Of a stretch of DNA of 64,000 nucleotides, positions 17,649-27,451 are shown piece by piece. The notes under the pieces are model-generated. The model ran no database searches. It was given only the letters and a program-made list of their open reading frames with translations, and had not been told where the DNA came from. Position 1 is the stretch's first letter; every line of letters begins with the position of its first letter. The stretch is from Planctomycetota bacterium (lineage in GTDB: Bacteria; Planctomycetota; Phycisphaerae; Sedimentisphaerales; Anaerobacaceae): NCBI GenBank assembly GCA_019456195.1, contig VRUK01000002.1:1-64000 (forward strand), in the 5' to 3' direction. Position numbers and translations under genes: made by a program.

Positions 17649-20600
17649 ATGAGAGTTGGTATGCTAAATAAAACGCTGTTTATTTTATTTTTTTTAATTT
17701 TGCTGTCGGGCCCGGCCTTCCCGGCCATGGATAGTGGTGCCGAACAGGTACCAAATGTAACCGCCTTTGTCGGTCAGGATTTGCACATGGAGGGGCGGGC
17801 GGTTGTAAGCCATCAGTTGAGCACGGGCGAGCATATTCTGATTTTCCGTGAAGGATTTTCGATGTCGATTGGGGCCAATCAGTTGTCCAGTGAGAATGCC
17901 GTAGTGTGGCTGATTCCACGAGCTGCAGTGCCTGTTGAAAGCACAGTCCCGGAAAAACTCAGAGTCGGCGACAGGTCTCGAATCGGTTATAAGGCGATGG
18001 TTTATCTCCTGGGCGGTGTATCGGTGGAAAAAGCCAAAGGCGCCAGGATGACCAGTCTGACTGGGACGGTAATTGAGCCGGGCCGGATTATGGCGGTTCA
18101 AGCTGGTGTAAGCGGGGAGGTCTTTGTAACGGCGGACAAAAGAAGGACTACCGACCCTCGCGGATTAACACTCTACTCAGATGCCTTTTCGGGGTTGCGG
18201 AAAGTCGGGTTTTGGCCGACGAGTGCTGAGGCCCAGCCGCAGGAGATTGAGTTTACTGAAGAAAGTGAAGAGCCGGTGGCCGCTGACATCAAGCCGGAAG
18301 ACAATGAGCCAAAATTCAGATATCCGCTTCACTATTCGGGCGTCGGTGGGGTTGTTCCGAAGATAGAATGGGACGGAGCTGCAAGGACTGGGACGATAAT
18401 AGGCAGGATATATCTGTGGCAAAAGAAGGATGAAAAAGGCGGCCTGTTGGAGTTTATGGCTGACAATGCAGTTCTTTTCCGTTCACCTCTGGCCCCTGAA
18501 GGCAAAGAGAAACGAACAGGCGATGAAGGTGTTTTGGGCGGCGGGGGTGTAAAAGCGATTTATTTGTCCGGCGATATTTTGATGACCGAAGGGCCGCGGA
18601 CGATTCGGGCCGAAGAAATATACTACGACTTCGAGGAAAAAAAAGCTCTTGCCGTAAAAGCGGTCATGAGGAATTTCGATGAGACTCGCGGGATTCCAAT
18701 TTATATCAGGGCGGCGAAGTTAAGACAGTTGGCGGAGAATAAATTTGGGGCCGAAAATATAACTTTGACAACGAGTGAATTTTATGTACCTCAGCTTTCG
18801 TTTAACGCTTCGAAAGTGATTATAACCGATACAACGAGTCTTGAGGCACAGCAGGGTGAAATCCCCAAGAGCAGTTTCGATGCCCAGATGCGTGATGTGC
18901 GTTTGAAGTTATATGATAAAACAATTTTCTATTGGCCTTTGATGCGCAGTAATCTCCAAAGACCTGATACCCCGCTTAAAACTGCGCGCATTGGCAGGGA
19001 CAACACGTGGGGGACACAGGTTGAGACGCAGTGGTACCTGGCCCGGCTTTTAGGGCTGGAAGAGCCGGAGGGTACGGAAAGCACTCTTTCGCTGGATTAT
19101 TACAGCAAGCGCGGCTTCGGCAGCGGAATCAACATCGATTATGCGAGAGAGGACTATTTCGGAAGGATTATAGGCTATATAATCAACGACAGAGGCCAGG
19201 ACCGGCTTGGCAGAAATGCCAGCCGAAAACATCTTGAGCCGGAAAGAGATCTGCGCGGACGGTTCAGATGGCAGCACAGGCAGTTTCTCCCCTTTGACTG
19301 GCAGCTTACCACCGAGATTAGTTATATATCTGATGAGCATTTTCTGGAGGGTTTTCATCGCGGCGAGTTTAATGTAGGTAAGGATCAGGAAACGCTCATT
19401 CACATGAAGCGTATCGAGGACAACTGGGGTCTTTCCCTTTTGAGCAAGGTGCGAATCAACGATTTTGTCGATGAGCTTGAAGAATTGCCCAGTGGCGAGT
19501 TTCACTGGACGGGTCAGTCATTTCTCGACGATAGTCTGACATTCTACAGCGACACTCAGGTAGGCCGATTTCGTGAGCGTTACTCAGAGAGCGCACCGGC
19601 CGGTCCACAGCAGTTTTTTTCCTTCATGACAACGAGAAACGAGCTTGACATGCCTTTGATGTTTGGCACGTCGAAAGTTGTACCTTTTGTGGCAGGGACG
19701 GCGGCGTATGAAGACGGGCTGGGTTTTTACAGTGAGCTTGACGGCGGCACTGGGGCAAGAGAAGATGAAGTTTGGTTTGGAGAAGCCGGTGTCCGTATGT
19801 CGTCGCAGCCATACTGGAAGGTTTTTCCCAGTGTCGAATCGAAAATATGGGACTTAAATCAGATAAGGCATATTATCAGGCCGTATTTGACGGCCGCGGC
19901 TTACACTGAAACCGACTCGGTTATCGAACAACGTGATACCTTGAGCGTAGGTATTTCACAGAGGCTGCAAACAAAAAGAGGCACCGGTGATAAGATGCGA
20001 ACCGTTGACTGGATGTGGTTGGATATGAACGTTACATGGGTGAATGATTCTGATGACGTAGCATCAACAGCAGGAGCGGACAGGTTTATCTGGAACAAAC
20101 CGTTTATTCCGCTGCTCAACAGATTCAACACAATATTGAACCCGCAAGACGGATACGACAGGCGAAGCGGTGATGTATTCGGACCGAGGCGCAATTATTT
20201 CGGCGCCGACTATTTATGGCGTCTGGGTGATACAACCGCGGTGCTCTCTGATATGAATTTTGATATACAAAGCGGCGTGGTGCAGCAATATAATGTTGGT
20301 TTTTCGCACATGCGCTGGCCTGATTTGAGTTATTATTTAGGCAGCAGATATTTAAGACGGCTTGATAACGGGTTTGGTGAACAGGGCTCTAATGCATTTA
20401 CTTTTGCGGCTACGTACGTGCTCGACCCGCGATACACCCTTGTTTATTCGGGACAGCTTGATTTTGACTATGGCAAGACTGTACGGAGTGATTTATCGCT
20501 TATAAGGCAGTATCACAGGATATACTGTGGTATTACATATAGCGCCGATGCCTCTTTAGACAGGCAGGCGATAGTATTTAGTATCTGGCCTCAGGGAGTG

Positions 20601-20660
20601 CCGGGTTTAGGAATTGGCTCGGGAAGATATATGGGAACGAGCGGTTCGACTGAGTACTAA
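17649..20660 (+). CDS. lptD: LptD/OstA-like outer-membrane protein
   Basis: 1003 residues. A signal peptide (LFILFFLILLSGPAFPA) starts from either ATG 17649 or ATG 17661. The region near residues 300-345 (IYLSGDILMTEGPRTIRAEEIYYD) matches the OstA/LptA-like beta-jellyroll repeats of LPS transport proteins. The part from about residue 420 is rich in alternating aromatic strands and turns typical of a large beta barrel. LptD inserts lipopolysaccharide into the outer leaflet, so this supports a Gram-negative envelope. The N-terminal 240 residues are longer and more divergent than in proteobacterial LptD, so a paralogous role is possible. TATAAT at 17555-17560 may be its -10. Confidence 0.7.
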   Translation: MRVGMLNKTLFILFFLILLSGPAFPAMDSGAEQVPNVTAFVGQDLHMEGRAVVSHQLSTGEHILIFREGFSMSIGANQLSSENAVVWLIPRAAVPVESTVPEKLRVGDRSRIGYKAMVYLLGGVSVEKAKGARMTSLTGTVIEPGRIMAVQAGVSGEVFVTADKRRTTDPRGLTLYSDAFSGLRKVGFWPTSAEAQPQEIEFTEESEEPVAADIKPEDNEPKFRYPLHYSGVGGVVPKIEWDGAARTGTIIGRIYLWQKKDEKGGLLEFMADNAVLFRSPLAPEGKEKRTGDEGVLGGGGVKAIYLSGDILMTEGPRTIRAEEIYYDFEEKKALAVKAVMRNFDETRGIPIYIRAAKLRQLAENKFGAENITLTTSEFYVPQLSFNASKVIITDTTSLEAQQGEIPKSSFDAQMRDVRLKLYDKTIFYWPLMRSNLQRPDTPLKTARIGRDNTWGTQVETQWYLARLLGLEEPEGTESTLSLDYYSKRGFGSGINIDYAREDYFGRIIGYIINDRGQDRLGRNASRKHLEPERDLRGRFRWQHRQFLPFDWQLTTEISYISDEHFLEGFHRGEFNVGKDQETLIHMKRIEDNWGLSLLSKVRINDFVDELEELPSGEFHWTGQSFLDDSLTFYSDTQVGRFRERYSESAPAGPQQFFSFMTTRNELDMPLMFGTSKVVPFVAGTAAYEDGLGFYSELDGGTGAREDEVWFGEAGVRMSSQPYWKVFPSVESKIWDLNQIRHIIRPYLTAAAYTETDSVIEQRDTLSVGISQRLQTKRGTGDKMRTVDWMWLDMNVTWVNDSDDVASTAGADRFIWNKPFIPLLNRFNTILNPQDGYDRRSGDVFGPRRNYFGADYLWRLGDTTAVLSDMNFDIQSGVVQQYNVGFSHMRWPDLSYYLGSRYLRRLDNGFGEQGSNAFTFAATYVLDPRYTLVYSGQLDFDYGKTVRSDLSLIRQYHRIYCGITYSADASLDRQAIVFSIWPQGVPGLGIGSGRYMGTSGSTEY

Positions 20661-20777
20661 TTATTATTGAATCGGTCCGTGTTAATGTCCGATATTTGAT
20701 ATTTATTAGTGTATAGAATGTGTGGTTAAATAATTTTTTAGCCTTAAGATAATTTTGAGGGATTTTAGGAGAATATA

Positions 20778-21728
20778 ATGGCATTAGTTAATACCAAAAA
20801 AATGTTCGAGATGGCTTACAAGAACGGCTATGCAATTGGTGCGTTCAATGTGAATAATATGGAAATCACGCAGGGTATTATTGAAGCAGTGGCTGAAGAA
20901 AAGGCCCCGCTCATCCTGCAGGTTTCAAGAGGCGCACGCGAATACGCAAAGAATAGCTATCTCAAGGCGATTATTAATGTGGTGGTGGAGGAAAATCCGG
21001 ATATTCCTATCGCGATTAATCTTGACCACGGTGATACATTTGAGACGTGCAAACAATTTGTCGATGATGGTTTTACGTCGGTGATGATAGATGCTTCACA
21101 CAAGCCGTTTGAGGAAAATATCGCGGTTACGAAACAGGTGGTTGAGTACGCTCATGCCCGGGATGTTGTGGTCGAAGCCGAGTTAGGCCAGTTGGGTGGC
21201 ATTGAGGAAGACGTCGTTGGTGTCTCTGAAGATGATATAAGCAAACACATGGCCGACCCGAATCAGGTTGAAGAATTTGTCGAAAAAACAGGGGTGGATT
21301 CCCTGGCGATAGCTATAGGTACCAGCCACGGCGCCTACAAGTTTAAGAAGGCACCGAAGCTGGCTTTTGATGTTTTACAGGAGATAGCAGAGAAGCTGCC
21401 CGGCTTTCCGCTGGTTATGCACGGCTCCAGCAGTGTGCTGAAGGAGTTCAAAGACCTTATCAATAAGTACGGCGGGGATATGCCGAATGCAATGGGTGTG
21501 CCCGAGGATGCCATCAGTAAGGCGGTAAAGATGGCAATCTGCAAGGTAAACATTGATACGGATCTGCGAATGGCGCTGACGGCGAAGATCAGGCAGGTCT
21601 TTGCCGAAAAGCCCGGCGAATTTGACCCGCGGAAGTATCTGGGACCGGGCAGAGCGGCTATTAAGGAAATGGTCAAGCATAAGCTGCACGTTTTGGGCTG
21701 CGCCGGGAAAGCGGCGGAATGCATATAG
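20778..21728 (+). CDS. fba: Class II fructose-bisphosphate aldolase
   Basis: Zinc-dependent aldolase interconverting fructose-1,6-bisphosphate with dihydroxyacetone phosphate and glyceraldehyde-3-phosphate in glycolysis and gluconeogenesis. 316 residues, the normal size. Expected residues: AFNVNN near 22-27, NLDHGDT with the Asp83 base and zinc ligand His84, VEAELGQLGG with Glu135, the zinc ligand His184 in SHGAY, and His215 in VMHGSSS. A TAGGAG ribosome-binding site precedes the ATG. A DeoC-type aldolase at 61 kb also yields glyceraldehyde-3-phosphate. Confidence 0.95.
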   Translation: MALVNTKKMFEMAYKNGYAIGAFNVNNMEITQGIIEAVAEEKAPLILQVSRGAREYAKNSYLKAIINVVVEENPDIPIAINLDHGDTFETCKQFVDDGFTSVMIDASHKPFEENIAVTKQVVEYAHARDVVVEAELGQLGGIEEDVVGVSEDDISKHMADPNQVEEFVEKTGVDSLAIAIGTSHGAYKFKKAPKLAFDVLQEIAEKLPGFPLVMHGSSSVLKEFKDLINKYGGDMPNAMGVPEDAISKAVKMAICKVNIDTDLRMALTAKIRQVFAEKPGEFDPRKYLGPGRAAIKEMVKHKLHVLGCAGKAAECI

Positions 21729-21877
21729 AGTCCCTGTGCTTCCTGTTGATTTGCTTTGTAGAAAGCAAAGCAGTGTCGGATGATTGATATTTTAAGAGTA
21801 AAAATCAGGAATTAGAAAAACGGAAATAGAAAATGGGCTACTTATTTTCACGAAATTCAAGAAACGGGGTTTTTGGG

Positions 21878-24112
21878 ATGAAAAGGACATACTTAATTAG
21901 TCTAAGCTGCTTTGCGACGTTTTTGTTGTTTGCTTGTTACGGTTTTAGGGCTCACACGAACAATGCGGTAGCGTTGCAGGCCGCGTCGGTAACGGTTGGG
22001 GGTGAGTCTTCTGTACTGATAGGACAGATTTGTTCAGAGATTTATGAAGGTGATTTTGCCGGCGCACGAGGGCTTGTCAAGAGAAGCAATAAATCTAATA
22101 GTGCAGCAATCAGCCAACTGGCGAATGTTATTTCCGAGTATGAAGTGACAGAAGAGAAGCGCGTTATAGCACTCAAGGCCGCTTATGAAGAGCAGTTGGC
22201 TGAGTTTGAGAAGCTTAAGGCTGAGAAGGATATTGATGACATAAACGATGTCAATGATATTGTTGATGCGCTTTCGGTTATCAACCAGGCGTGTGAGTTT
22301 GCAGGCGAGTCACAGAAGGAGCAGCTTCTGTCTGATTCATCTGTCAAAGAGATTTTGCAAAAAGCGATAGATAGGGCCGCCAAATTAGAGGTAGAGGGCA
22401 AATGGCTTGAGGCATACACAAATTGCTACGTTTGGCTGATGGCGATAGACTCAGACAACCAAGGGTATTCGGATTATGCCGACCAGCTTCTGGATAAGGC
22501 CGCTATTGCAATATCTTTTGAGGATAGTCCCTGTGAGACCCGCGACGAGCGTTTCTCGGGCATTGAGAAAGAGATGCTTATTCGGACGATTATTTTCTTA
22601 GACCTGTATTACGTCAATGCTATTGATTACAAACAAATGGCGACCAAAGCAATTGAGCGGTGCGAATTATTAGGAGAGGTAATCGGAGCATCGTCCCGAT
22701 TTAGTCTGGATTCACAAAAGACCAAAGCGAACAGCTCTGATGCAGAGCCGTTTTTGCCGCCTGATCGTAAGAAGCTTGCAGACTGGTTGGAGTATTTAGA
22801 TGCGCTGTCGGATGAAGTCAAGTCAGCTTCTGAGGGTCCGAGGGGTTTTGACAAGCGAAAGTTTATAGGGATTTTTGAAAAGGTTCTACAGTTGAACGGA
22901 ATGACTGTGGATTTGCCGCAATCAATATTGATTGCGCAGTTTTCAGAAGCGTCGCTTGCTTCACTTGACCCTTATACGGTGATAATCTGGCCCAAGCAGG
23001 TGCAGGATTTTGAAAAGATGATGACCAGTGAGTTTACAGGTATCGGGATAGAGATTTCGAAGCCCAAAGGATTATTGACGGTGGCGAGCCTGCTGCCTGA
23101 TACGCCGGCATACAAATCCGGGCTTGATGCCGGAGACGTAATACAAGCGGTGGACGGGCTGAAAACCAAAGATATGACTCTTAGCTGTGCGGTTCATAAG
23201 ATAACAGGCCCGAAAGGGACGAAAGTTGTGTTGACTATAGAACGGCCCGGCGAAGAAAAGACCAAGGATATCACGATAACAAGGGACAGGATAATTGTTC
23301 CGACAATTCGTGGCTGGCAAAGGACCGATTCGGGGCAATGGCGATATATGATTGACCAGAAGAACAAGATCGGTTATGTCCGACTCACGAGTTTTGCCTC
23401 TGAAAGCGCTGCGAGATTAGAGAGGGTATTGCTTCAGCTTGAATCACAGGGTTTGAGGGGATTGGTTCTGGATTTGCGATCCAACAGTGGCGGTCTTTTA
23501 GACAGCGCAGTTGCGGTAGTTGATAAATTTATCGAAAAAGGATTGATAGTCAAGCGACAAGGGGGATTTGGCAAGATGCCGAAGTATGAGAATGCACACT
23601 GGAGAAACACACATCCGAATTATCCGTTTGTTATACTGGTAAATTCCGGCTCGGCCAGTGCTTCGGAGATTGTGGCCGGCGCGTTGGCGGATGAAAAATA
23701 TAAGCGTGCAACTCTGGTAGGGACCAGGACCCACGGCAAAGGCAGCGTGCAGGGGATAACGGGCTATCCCGGCGAAGGAGCACAGTTGAAATATACGATG
23801 GCGCATTACCATTTGCCTTCCGACCAGCGGGTCTTAAGCCGGGATGCAGTGAAAAAACTTGGCAGAAAAGATTGGGGTGTCGGGCCGAATGTCGAAGTTG
23901 AGCTGAAAAGCAATGAAATTAAAAAAATGATTGAGATGCAGAGAGATAATGACGTGCTGGTTCAGGCCAACCACAATAACGCCAACCATAAGCAGAACAA
24001 ACATACTGCCGAGGAAACACTCGAAGCTGACCCGCAATTGGCGGTTGGCCTTTTGGTTGTCAGGAGTAAATTGATTCAGGCTGAGGCTCCGGCGCTGGCT
24101 AAGCGCAATTGA
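21878..24112 (+). CDS. C-terminal processing peptidase (S41 family, PDZ domain)
   Basis: 744 residues from ATG 21878, which begins directly with a signal-like segment (MKRTYLISLSCFATFLLFAC). An upstream in-frame ATG at 21833 cannot be excluded. Residues about 30-330 form a helical domain with lysine-rich coiled stretches. A PDZ domain spans about 381-470 (FTGIGIEIS, AYKSGLDAGDVIQAVDG). The S41 catalytic domain has the Ser nucleophile in NSGSASASE near residue 592 and the general-base Lys in THGKGS near 617. Such Ctp/Prc proteases cut the C-termini of periplasmic proteins and can regulate cell-wall hydrolases. The last 60 residues are low-complexity. Confidence 0.88.
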   Translation: MKRTYLISLSCFATFLLFACYGFRAHTNNAVALQAASVTVGGESSVLIGQICSEIYEGDFAGARGLVKRSNKSNSAAISQLANVISEYEVTEEKRVIALKAAYEEQLAEFEKLKAEKDIDDINDVNDIVDALSVINQACEFAGESQKEQLLSDSSVKEILQKAIDRAAKLEVEGKWLEAYTNCYVWLMAIDSDNQGYSDYADQLLDKAAIAISFEDSPCETRDERFSGIEKEMLIRTIIFLDLYYVNAIDYKQMATKAIERCELLGEVIGASSRFSLDSQKTKANSSDAEPFLPPDRKKLADWLEYLDALSDEVKSASEGPRGFDKRKFIGIFEKVLQLNGMTVDLPQSILIAQFSEASLASLDPYTVIIWPKQVQDFEKMMTSEFTGIGIEISKPKGLLTVASLLPDTPAYKSGLDAGDVIQAVDGLKTKDMTLSCAVHKITGPKGTKVVLTIERPGEEKTKDITITRDRIIVPTIRGWQRTDSGQWRYMIDQKNKIGYVRLTSFASESAARLERVLLQLESQGLRGLVLDLRSNSGGLLDSAVAVVDKFIEKGLIVKRQGGFGKMPKYENAHWRNTHPNYPFVILVNSGSASASEIVAGALADEKYKRATLVGTRTHGKGSVQGITGYPGEGAQLKYTMAHYHLPSDQRVLSRDAVKKLGRKDWGVGPNVEVELKSNEIKKMIEMQRDNDVLVQANHNNANHKQNKHTAEETLEADPQLAVGLLVVRSKLIQAEAPALAKRN

Positions 24113-24206
24113 CTCGCGGTTATGAATATGTGTGAATTTTACGAGAGCAGAGGATATGCCCCGTTAGAAATTCTACAAAAGGGCGTGTAAAAGGAATTAT
24201 GAAAAT

Positions 24207-25679
24207 ATGAAGCAAGAAGAGGTTTCTAACGAGGCAAACAAGTTCGAGAAGCAAAGGCAGGAGAAACTGTCACGTATTAAAGAATCTGGAATTGATCCTT
24301 ACGGGGGCAGATATGAGGGAGCCGAGCCGGCCGAAGATGTCAAGCTGAGATTTAAGGACGGAGACGAGAGCCAGCAGGCCAAATGTGCCGGCAGGATTGT
24401 GCTGTTAAGGGACATTGGGAAGCTGATTTTTATAACTTTGCGCGACCGCAGCGGTACTATCCAGGTCGGATTGAGCAAAAAGCTTCTTAGTGAGCAGTGG
24501 TCGCTTGCGAAATTGCTGGATCTTGGTGACATAATCGGTGCGTCCGGCCAGTTGGGAAGGACCAGAACCGGTGAAATTACGATATGGGTTGACGATGTTG
24601 TTTTTCTAAGCAAGTGCCTGCTGCAGCCGCCAGAGAAATTTCACGGTCTGTCGGATATTGACCAGCGTTACAGGCAGAGATATGTGGATTTGTGGGCTAA
24701 TCCTGAAGTGATGGAGCGGTTCAAAAACCGCAGCGCAATCATCTATACAATTCGCGAGCTTCTCAAATCCAAAGGATTTTTGGAAGTCGAGACTCCGATG
24801 ATGCAGGCGATAGCCGGAGGAGCCGCGGCAAAGCCTTTCGTAACGCATCATAATAGCCTGGATATGGATTTGTTTTTGCGGATTTCGCCTGAACTGTTTC
24901 TAAAGAGACTGCTCGTTGGAGGAATGGAGAAAGTTTTTGAGGTAAATCGAAATTTCCGCAACGAAGGATTGAGCCGGCAGCACAATCCGGAATTTACAAT
25001 GCTTGAAGTGTATCAGGCCTACGGCGATTACAATGTAATGATGGGTTTGACCGAGGAGATTTTTGGGCTTTGTGTGGAGAAATACTGCCAGAGCGAACAG
25101 GTGCAGTTCGATGATATGACGATAGATTTTACCCGGCCGTGGCGTCGGGCCACATATTCGGAGCTGCTGAAAGAATACAGCGGCTGCGATATTGATGACA
25201 TCGAGGCTGTTCGGGCAAAAGCAAAACAGCTCGGACTTCAAGCGGATGTGGATGATGCGGTGGTTGTCAATGAAGTATTTGAGACCACTGTCGAGCACAA
25301 TTTGGTAGCCCCGACATTTGTGATAGATTATCCCGCGGTGCTGTGTCCTTTAGCCAAACGCAGAAAAGACAATCACAAATTTTCGGAGCGGTTTGAATTG
25401 TTTATCGCCCGGATGGAATTGGCGAATGCTTATACGGAGCTCAATGACCCTGCCGAGCAATATGAGAATTTCCGTACTCAGCTTCGCGGGCAGGAAGAAT
25501 CACTGACGAAGATGGACATGGACTATATCACGGCGTTGAAATACGGCATGCCTCCCGCCGGGGGTTTGGGTATTGGGATTGATAGATTGGTTATGGTGCT
25601 GACCGGTGTTGCGAGCATTCGTGACGTGGTGCTGTTTCCTCTTCTAAGGCCTAAATCACCAGATAGTAATAGCGGATAG
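24207..25679 (+). CDS. lysS: Lysyl-tRNA synthetase, class II
   Basis: Charges tRNA-Lys with lysine. 490 residues with an N-terminal OB-fold anticodon-binding domain (CAGRIVLLRDIGKLIF, then LRDRSGTIQVGL, residues about 60-150). The class II catalytic core follows: motif 1 region near VETPMMQ, motif 2 FRNEGLSRQHNPEFTMLE, and motif 3 GLGIGIDRLVMVLTG near the C-terminus. The ATG at 24207 is read despite a modest Shine-Dalgarno (AAGGAA 12 nt upstream). A palindromic repeat follows the stop codon. Confidence 0.95.
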   Translation: MKQEEVSNEANKFEKQRQEKLSRIKESGIDPYGGRYEGAEPAEDVKLRFKDGDESQQAKCAGRIVLLRDIGKLIFITLRDRSGTIQVGLSKKLLSEQWSLAKLLDLGDIIGASGQLGRTRTGEITIWVDDVVFLSKCLLQPPEKFHGLSDIDQRYRQRYVDLWANPEVMERFKNRSAIIYTIRELLKSKGFLEVETPMMQAIAGGAAAKPFVTHHNSLDMDLFLRISPELFLKRLLVGGMEKVFEVNRNFRNEGLSRQHNPEFTMLEVYQAYGDYNVMMGLTEEIFGLCVEKYCQSEQVQFDDMTIDFTRPWRRATYSELLKEYSGCDIDDIEAVRAKAKQLGLQADVDDAVVVNEVFETTVEHNLVAPTFVIDYPAVLCPLAKRRKDNHKFSERFELFIARMELANAYTELNDPAEQYENFRTQLRGQEESLTKMDMDYITALKYGMPPAGGLGIGIDRLVMVLTGVASIRDVVLFPLLRPKSPDSNSG

Positions 25680-25691
25680 CGGATGGGTTAT

Positions 25692-25716
25692 GGATTCCTG
25701 CTTGCGCAGGAATGAC
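25692..25716. repeat. Palindromic dispersed repeat (GGATTCC...GGAATGAC type)
   Basis: GGATTCCTGC, a short TTGC centre, then GCAGGAATGAC. The arms pair as ATTCCTGC with GCAGGAAT. The same family, with C for T in the arms, occurs inside pabB at 60469-60495. Here it sits 12 nt after the lysS stop and could act as a transcript-end hairpin. Confidence 0.7.
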
Positions 25717-25808
25717 AATTGATCGGTAACTGGTAACTAAGTTGCGTGTGAAAAGAAATTTAGTTTTTAGAGCTAGTATAACTTGTATCTTTAATTTATT
25801 ACGTTTCG

Positions 25809-27428
25809 ATGGAATATTACACGCTTCAAAATATAGTATTTGGCTTACTCCTTACCTGGGTCGGGGGTCTGGCAGTACCAATTATCTTGCAAAGCATAAT
25901 TTGTCATCCATTTAAGAGGTTTTGGGCAATTATTATAACTGCTTTCTTATGGTTCATCAATGTATTAGTTTTTACAGCCCTTGGAAGTCAAAGTAAAACC
26001 CATGCACCATTGTTTTTTGTTGCATTGGTAACTTACTACATTCTGCGCAAAGGAATTGGACTTAAGTTTCTAAGTTACTTTTTATGGCTGCGCTATCTGC
26101 ACAAGAAAAAGATAGTATTTCTGAGCATCGCTGCAGTTGCGCTTTCTGTGTCGTTACTGATAATCGTTTCCAGTCTGTTCACCGGTTTTATCAATGTATT
26201 CGAGCAAGCGGCTGTTGAGGCAATAGGCGATGTGGTTCTTGATCCTTCGACGGTTCTTGATCCTTCGGCCAAGTTTGCAAAATACGGGCGGTTTATAGAG
26301 CGATTGGAGCAAACAGAGGCGGTGGAGGCGGCAACGGCGATACTGAAAGCCGAGGGCCTGTTACGGTTGGGTACGGGCAATGTTCGTGCCGTGTCAGTTT
26401 GGGGGATTGAGCCGGTTCGACGAGTAAAAGTGATGGGTTTTGACCGTTTTTTGCTCAGACAAAGAGGTTCCGGCGGTAAACCATCTTTCAATATAAAAGG
26501 CTCTGAAAACAATGTCGGAGGTTTTGTGGGAATAGGAGTTTTGGCGGAGCCCGACGAAAAGACGGATAAATATGATGTTGAAGCGGTTGAAAAGATGTTC
26601 GGTAAGGAAGTTGTTCTTACTACCGGAACCGTATCGCAGGCAGACCCGGACAGCGGAACAAGAGCTGAAATTAAAAGAAGAGTGATAAAATTTACAATTG
26701 CGGATGTCGTTGAAACCGGAGTCCATCAATTTGATAAAAGCTGCGTTTATCTTCCGATAGAAGAGCTGCGAAAATATTTATACCCTAAGGAGGAGTTACC
26801 GGTTGCCAGCCAGATTCAAATCAAACTGGCTAAAGATACCGATGCTGAAGGAGCTGTGGCTGTAATTCGCGGGGTATGGCGGAGTTTTGTTGAGGAAGAG
26901 CTGGGGGGCAACCTGTACCTTATCAATGCTGATATTATGACAGCCAAACAGATACAAAGACCGATGGTTCAGGCATATCGAAAGCAAATGGGGATTTTGT
27001 TGTTGATATTTGGTGTTGTGAGCCTTGGTGTTGTTATGCTGATATTCTGCATATTTTATATGATAGTCACGCTTAAGCAGAAGGATATTGCCATAATAAA
27101 AAGTTGTGGAGCGTCGGGAAGCTCTGTGGCCTGGATTTTTGTCGGATTTGGCGCTTGTGTTGGAATGATAGGCTCTGTGTTTGGGGTCTTGTTGGGATAT
27201 TTTGTTACAAAGAACATAAATACGATTGAGGAGTGGATAAGCATAATCTTCGGGCTCAAGCTGTGGAAAAGTAGTGTATATCTGTTTAGCAAAATACCCG
27301 ATGAGGTTAATTGGTTCTGGGCTTTGTGTTTCGTATTGTTGGCAATTGTAGCGGCGGTTATTGGGGCATTGATTCCGGCGATTGTCGCCGCCGCAACTAA
27401 GCCGGTTAAAATTCTAAGATATGAATAA
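25809..27428 (+). CDS. FtsX-family permease of a Lol-type ABC transporter (LolC/E-like) with extra N-terminal helices
   Basis: 539 residues. Residues about 95-539 form the LolC/LolE/MacB-like permease: one helix (IVFLSIAAVALSVSLLIIVSSL), a large periplasmic domain of about 270 residues, and three C-terminal helices ending in AATKPVKILRYE. The extra piece is the first ~90 residues with about three further hydrophobic helices (about 8-30, 38-58, 64-80) absent from ordinary LolC. The ATG at 25809 has no clear Shine-Dalgarno, so a later start is possible. It is followed by a second permease and an ATPase, giving a complete LolCDE-like set for lipoprotein release from the inner membrane. Confidence 0.85.
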   Translation: MEYYTLQNIVFGLLLTWVGGLAVPIILQSIICHPFKRFWAIIITAFLWFINVLVFTALGSQSKTHAPLFFVALVTYYILRKGIGLKFLSYFLWLRYLHKKKIVFLSIAAVALSVSLLIIVSSLFTGFINVFEQAAVEAIGDVVLDPSTVLDPSAKFAKYGRFIERLEQTEAVEAATAILKAEGLLRLGTGNVRAVSVWGIEPVRRVKVMGFDRFLLRQRGSGGKPSFNIKGSENNVGGFVGIGVLAEPDEKTDKYDVEAVEKMFGKEVVLTTGTVSQADPDSGTRAEIKRRVIKFTIADVVETGVHQFDKSCVYLPIEELRKYLYPKEELPVASQIQIKLAKDTDAEGAVAVIRGVWRSFVEEELGGNLYLINADIMTAKQIQRPMVQAYRKQMGILLLIFGVVSLGVVMLIFCIFYMIVTLKQKDIAIIKSCGASGSSVAWIFVGFGACVGMIGSVFGVLLGYFVTKNINTIEEWISIIFGLKLWKSSVYLFSKIPDEVNWFWALCFVLLAIVAAVIGALIPAIVAAATKPVKILRYE

Positions 27429-27451
27429 TGAATATCGTTAGTGATTGAGAT

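Noticed and set aside
24140-24180. ATGCCCCGTTAGAAATT and GGGCGT before lysS as a possible regulatory hairpin
   Set aside because: Only five bases pair (GCCC with GGGC) and the spacing is long; no T-box features (specifier loop or the T-box sequence) are present.
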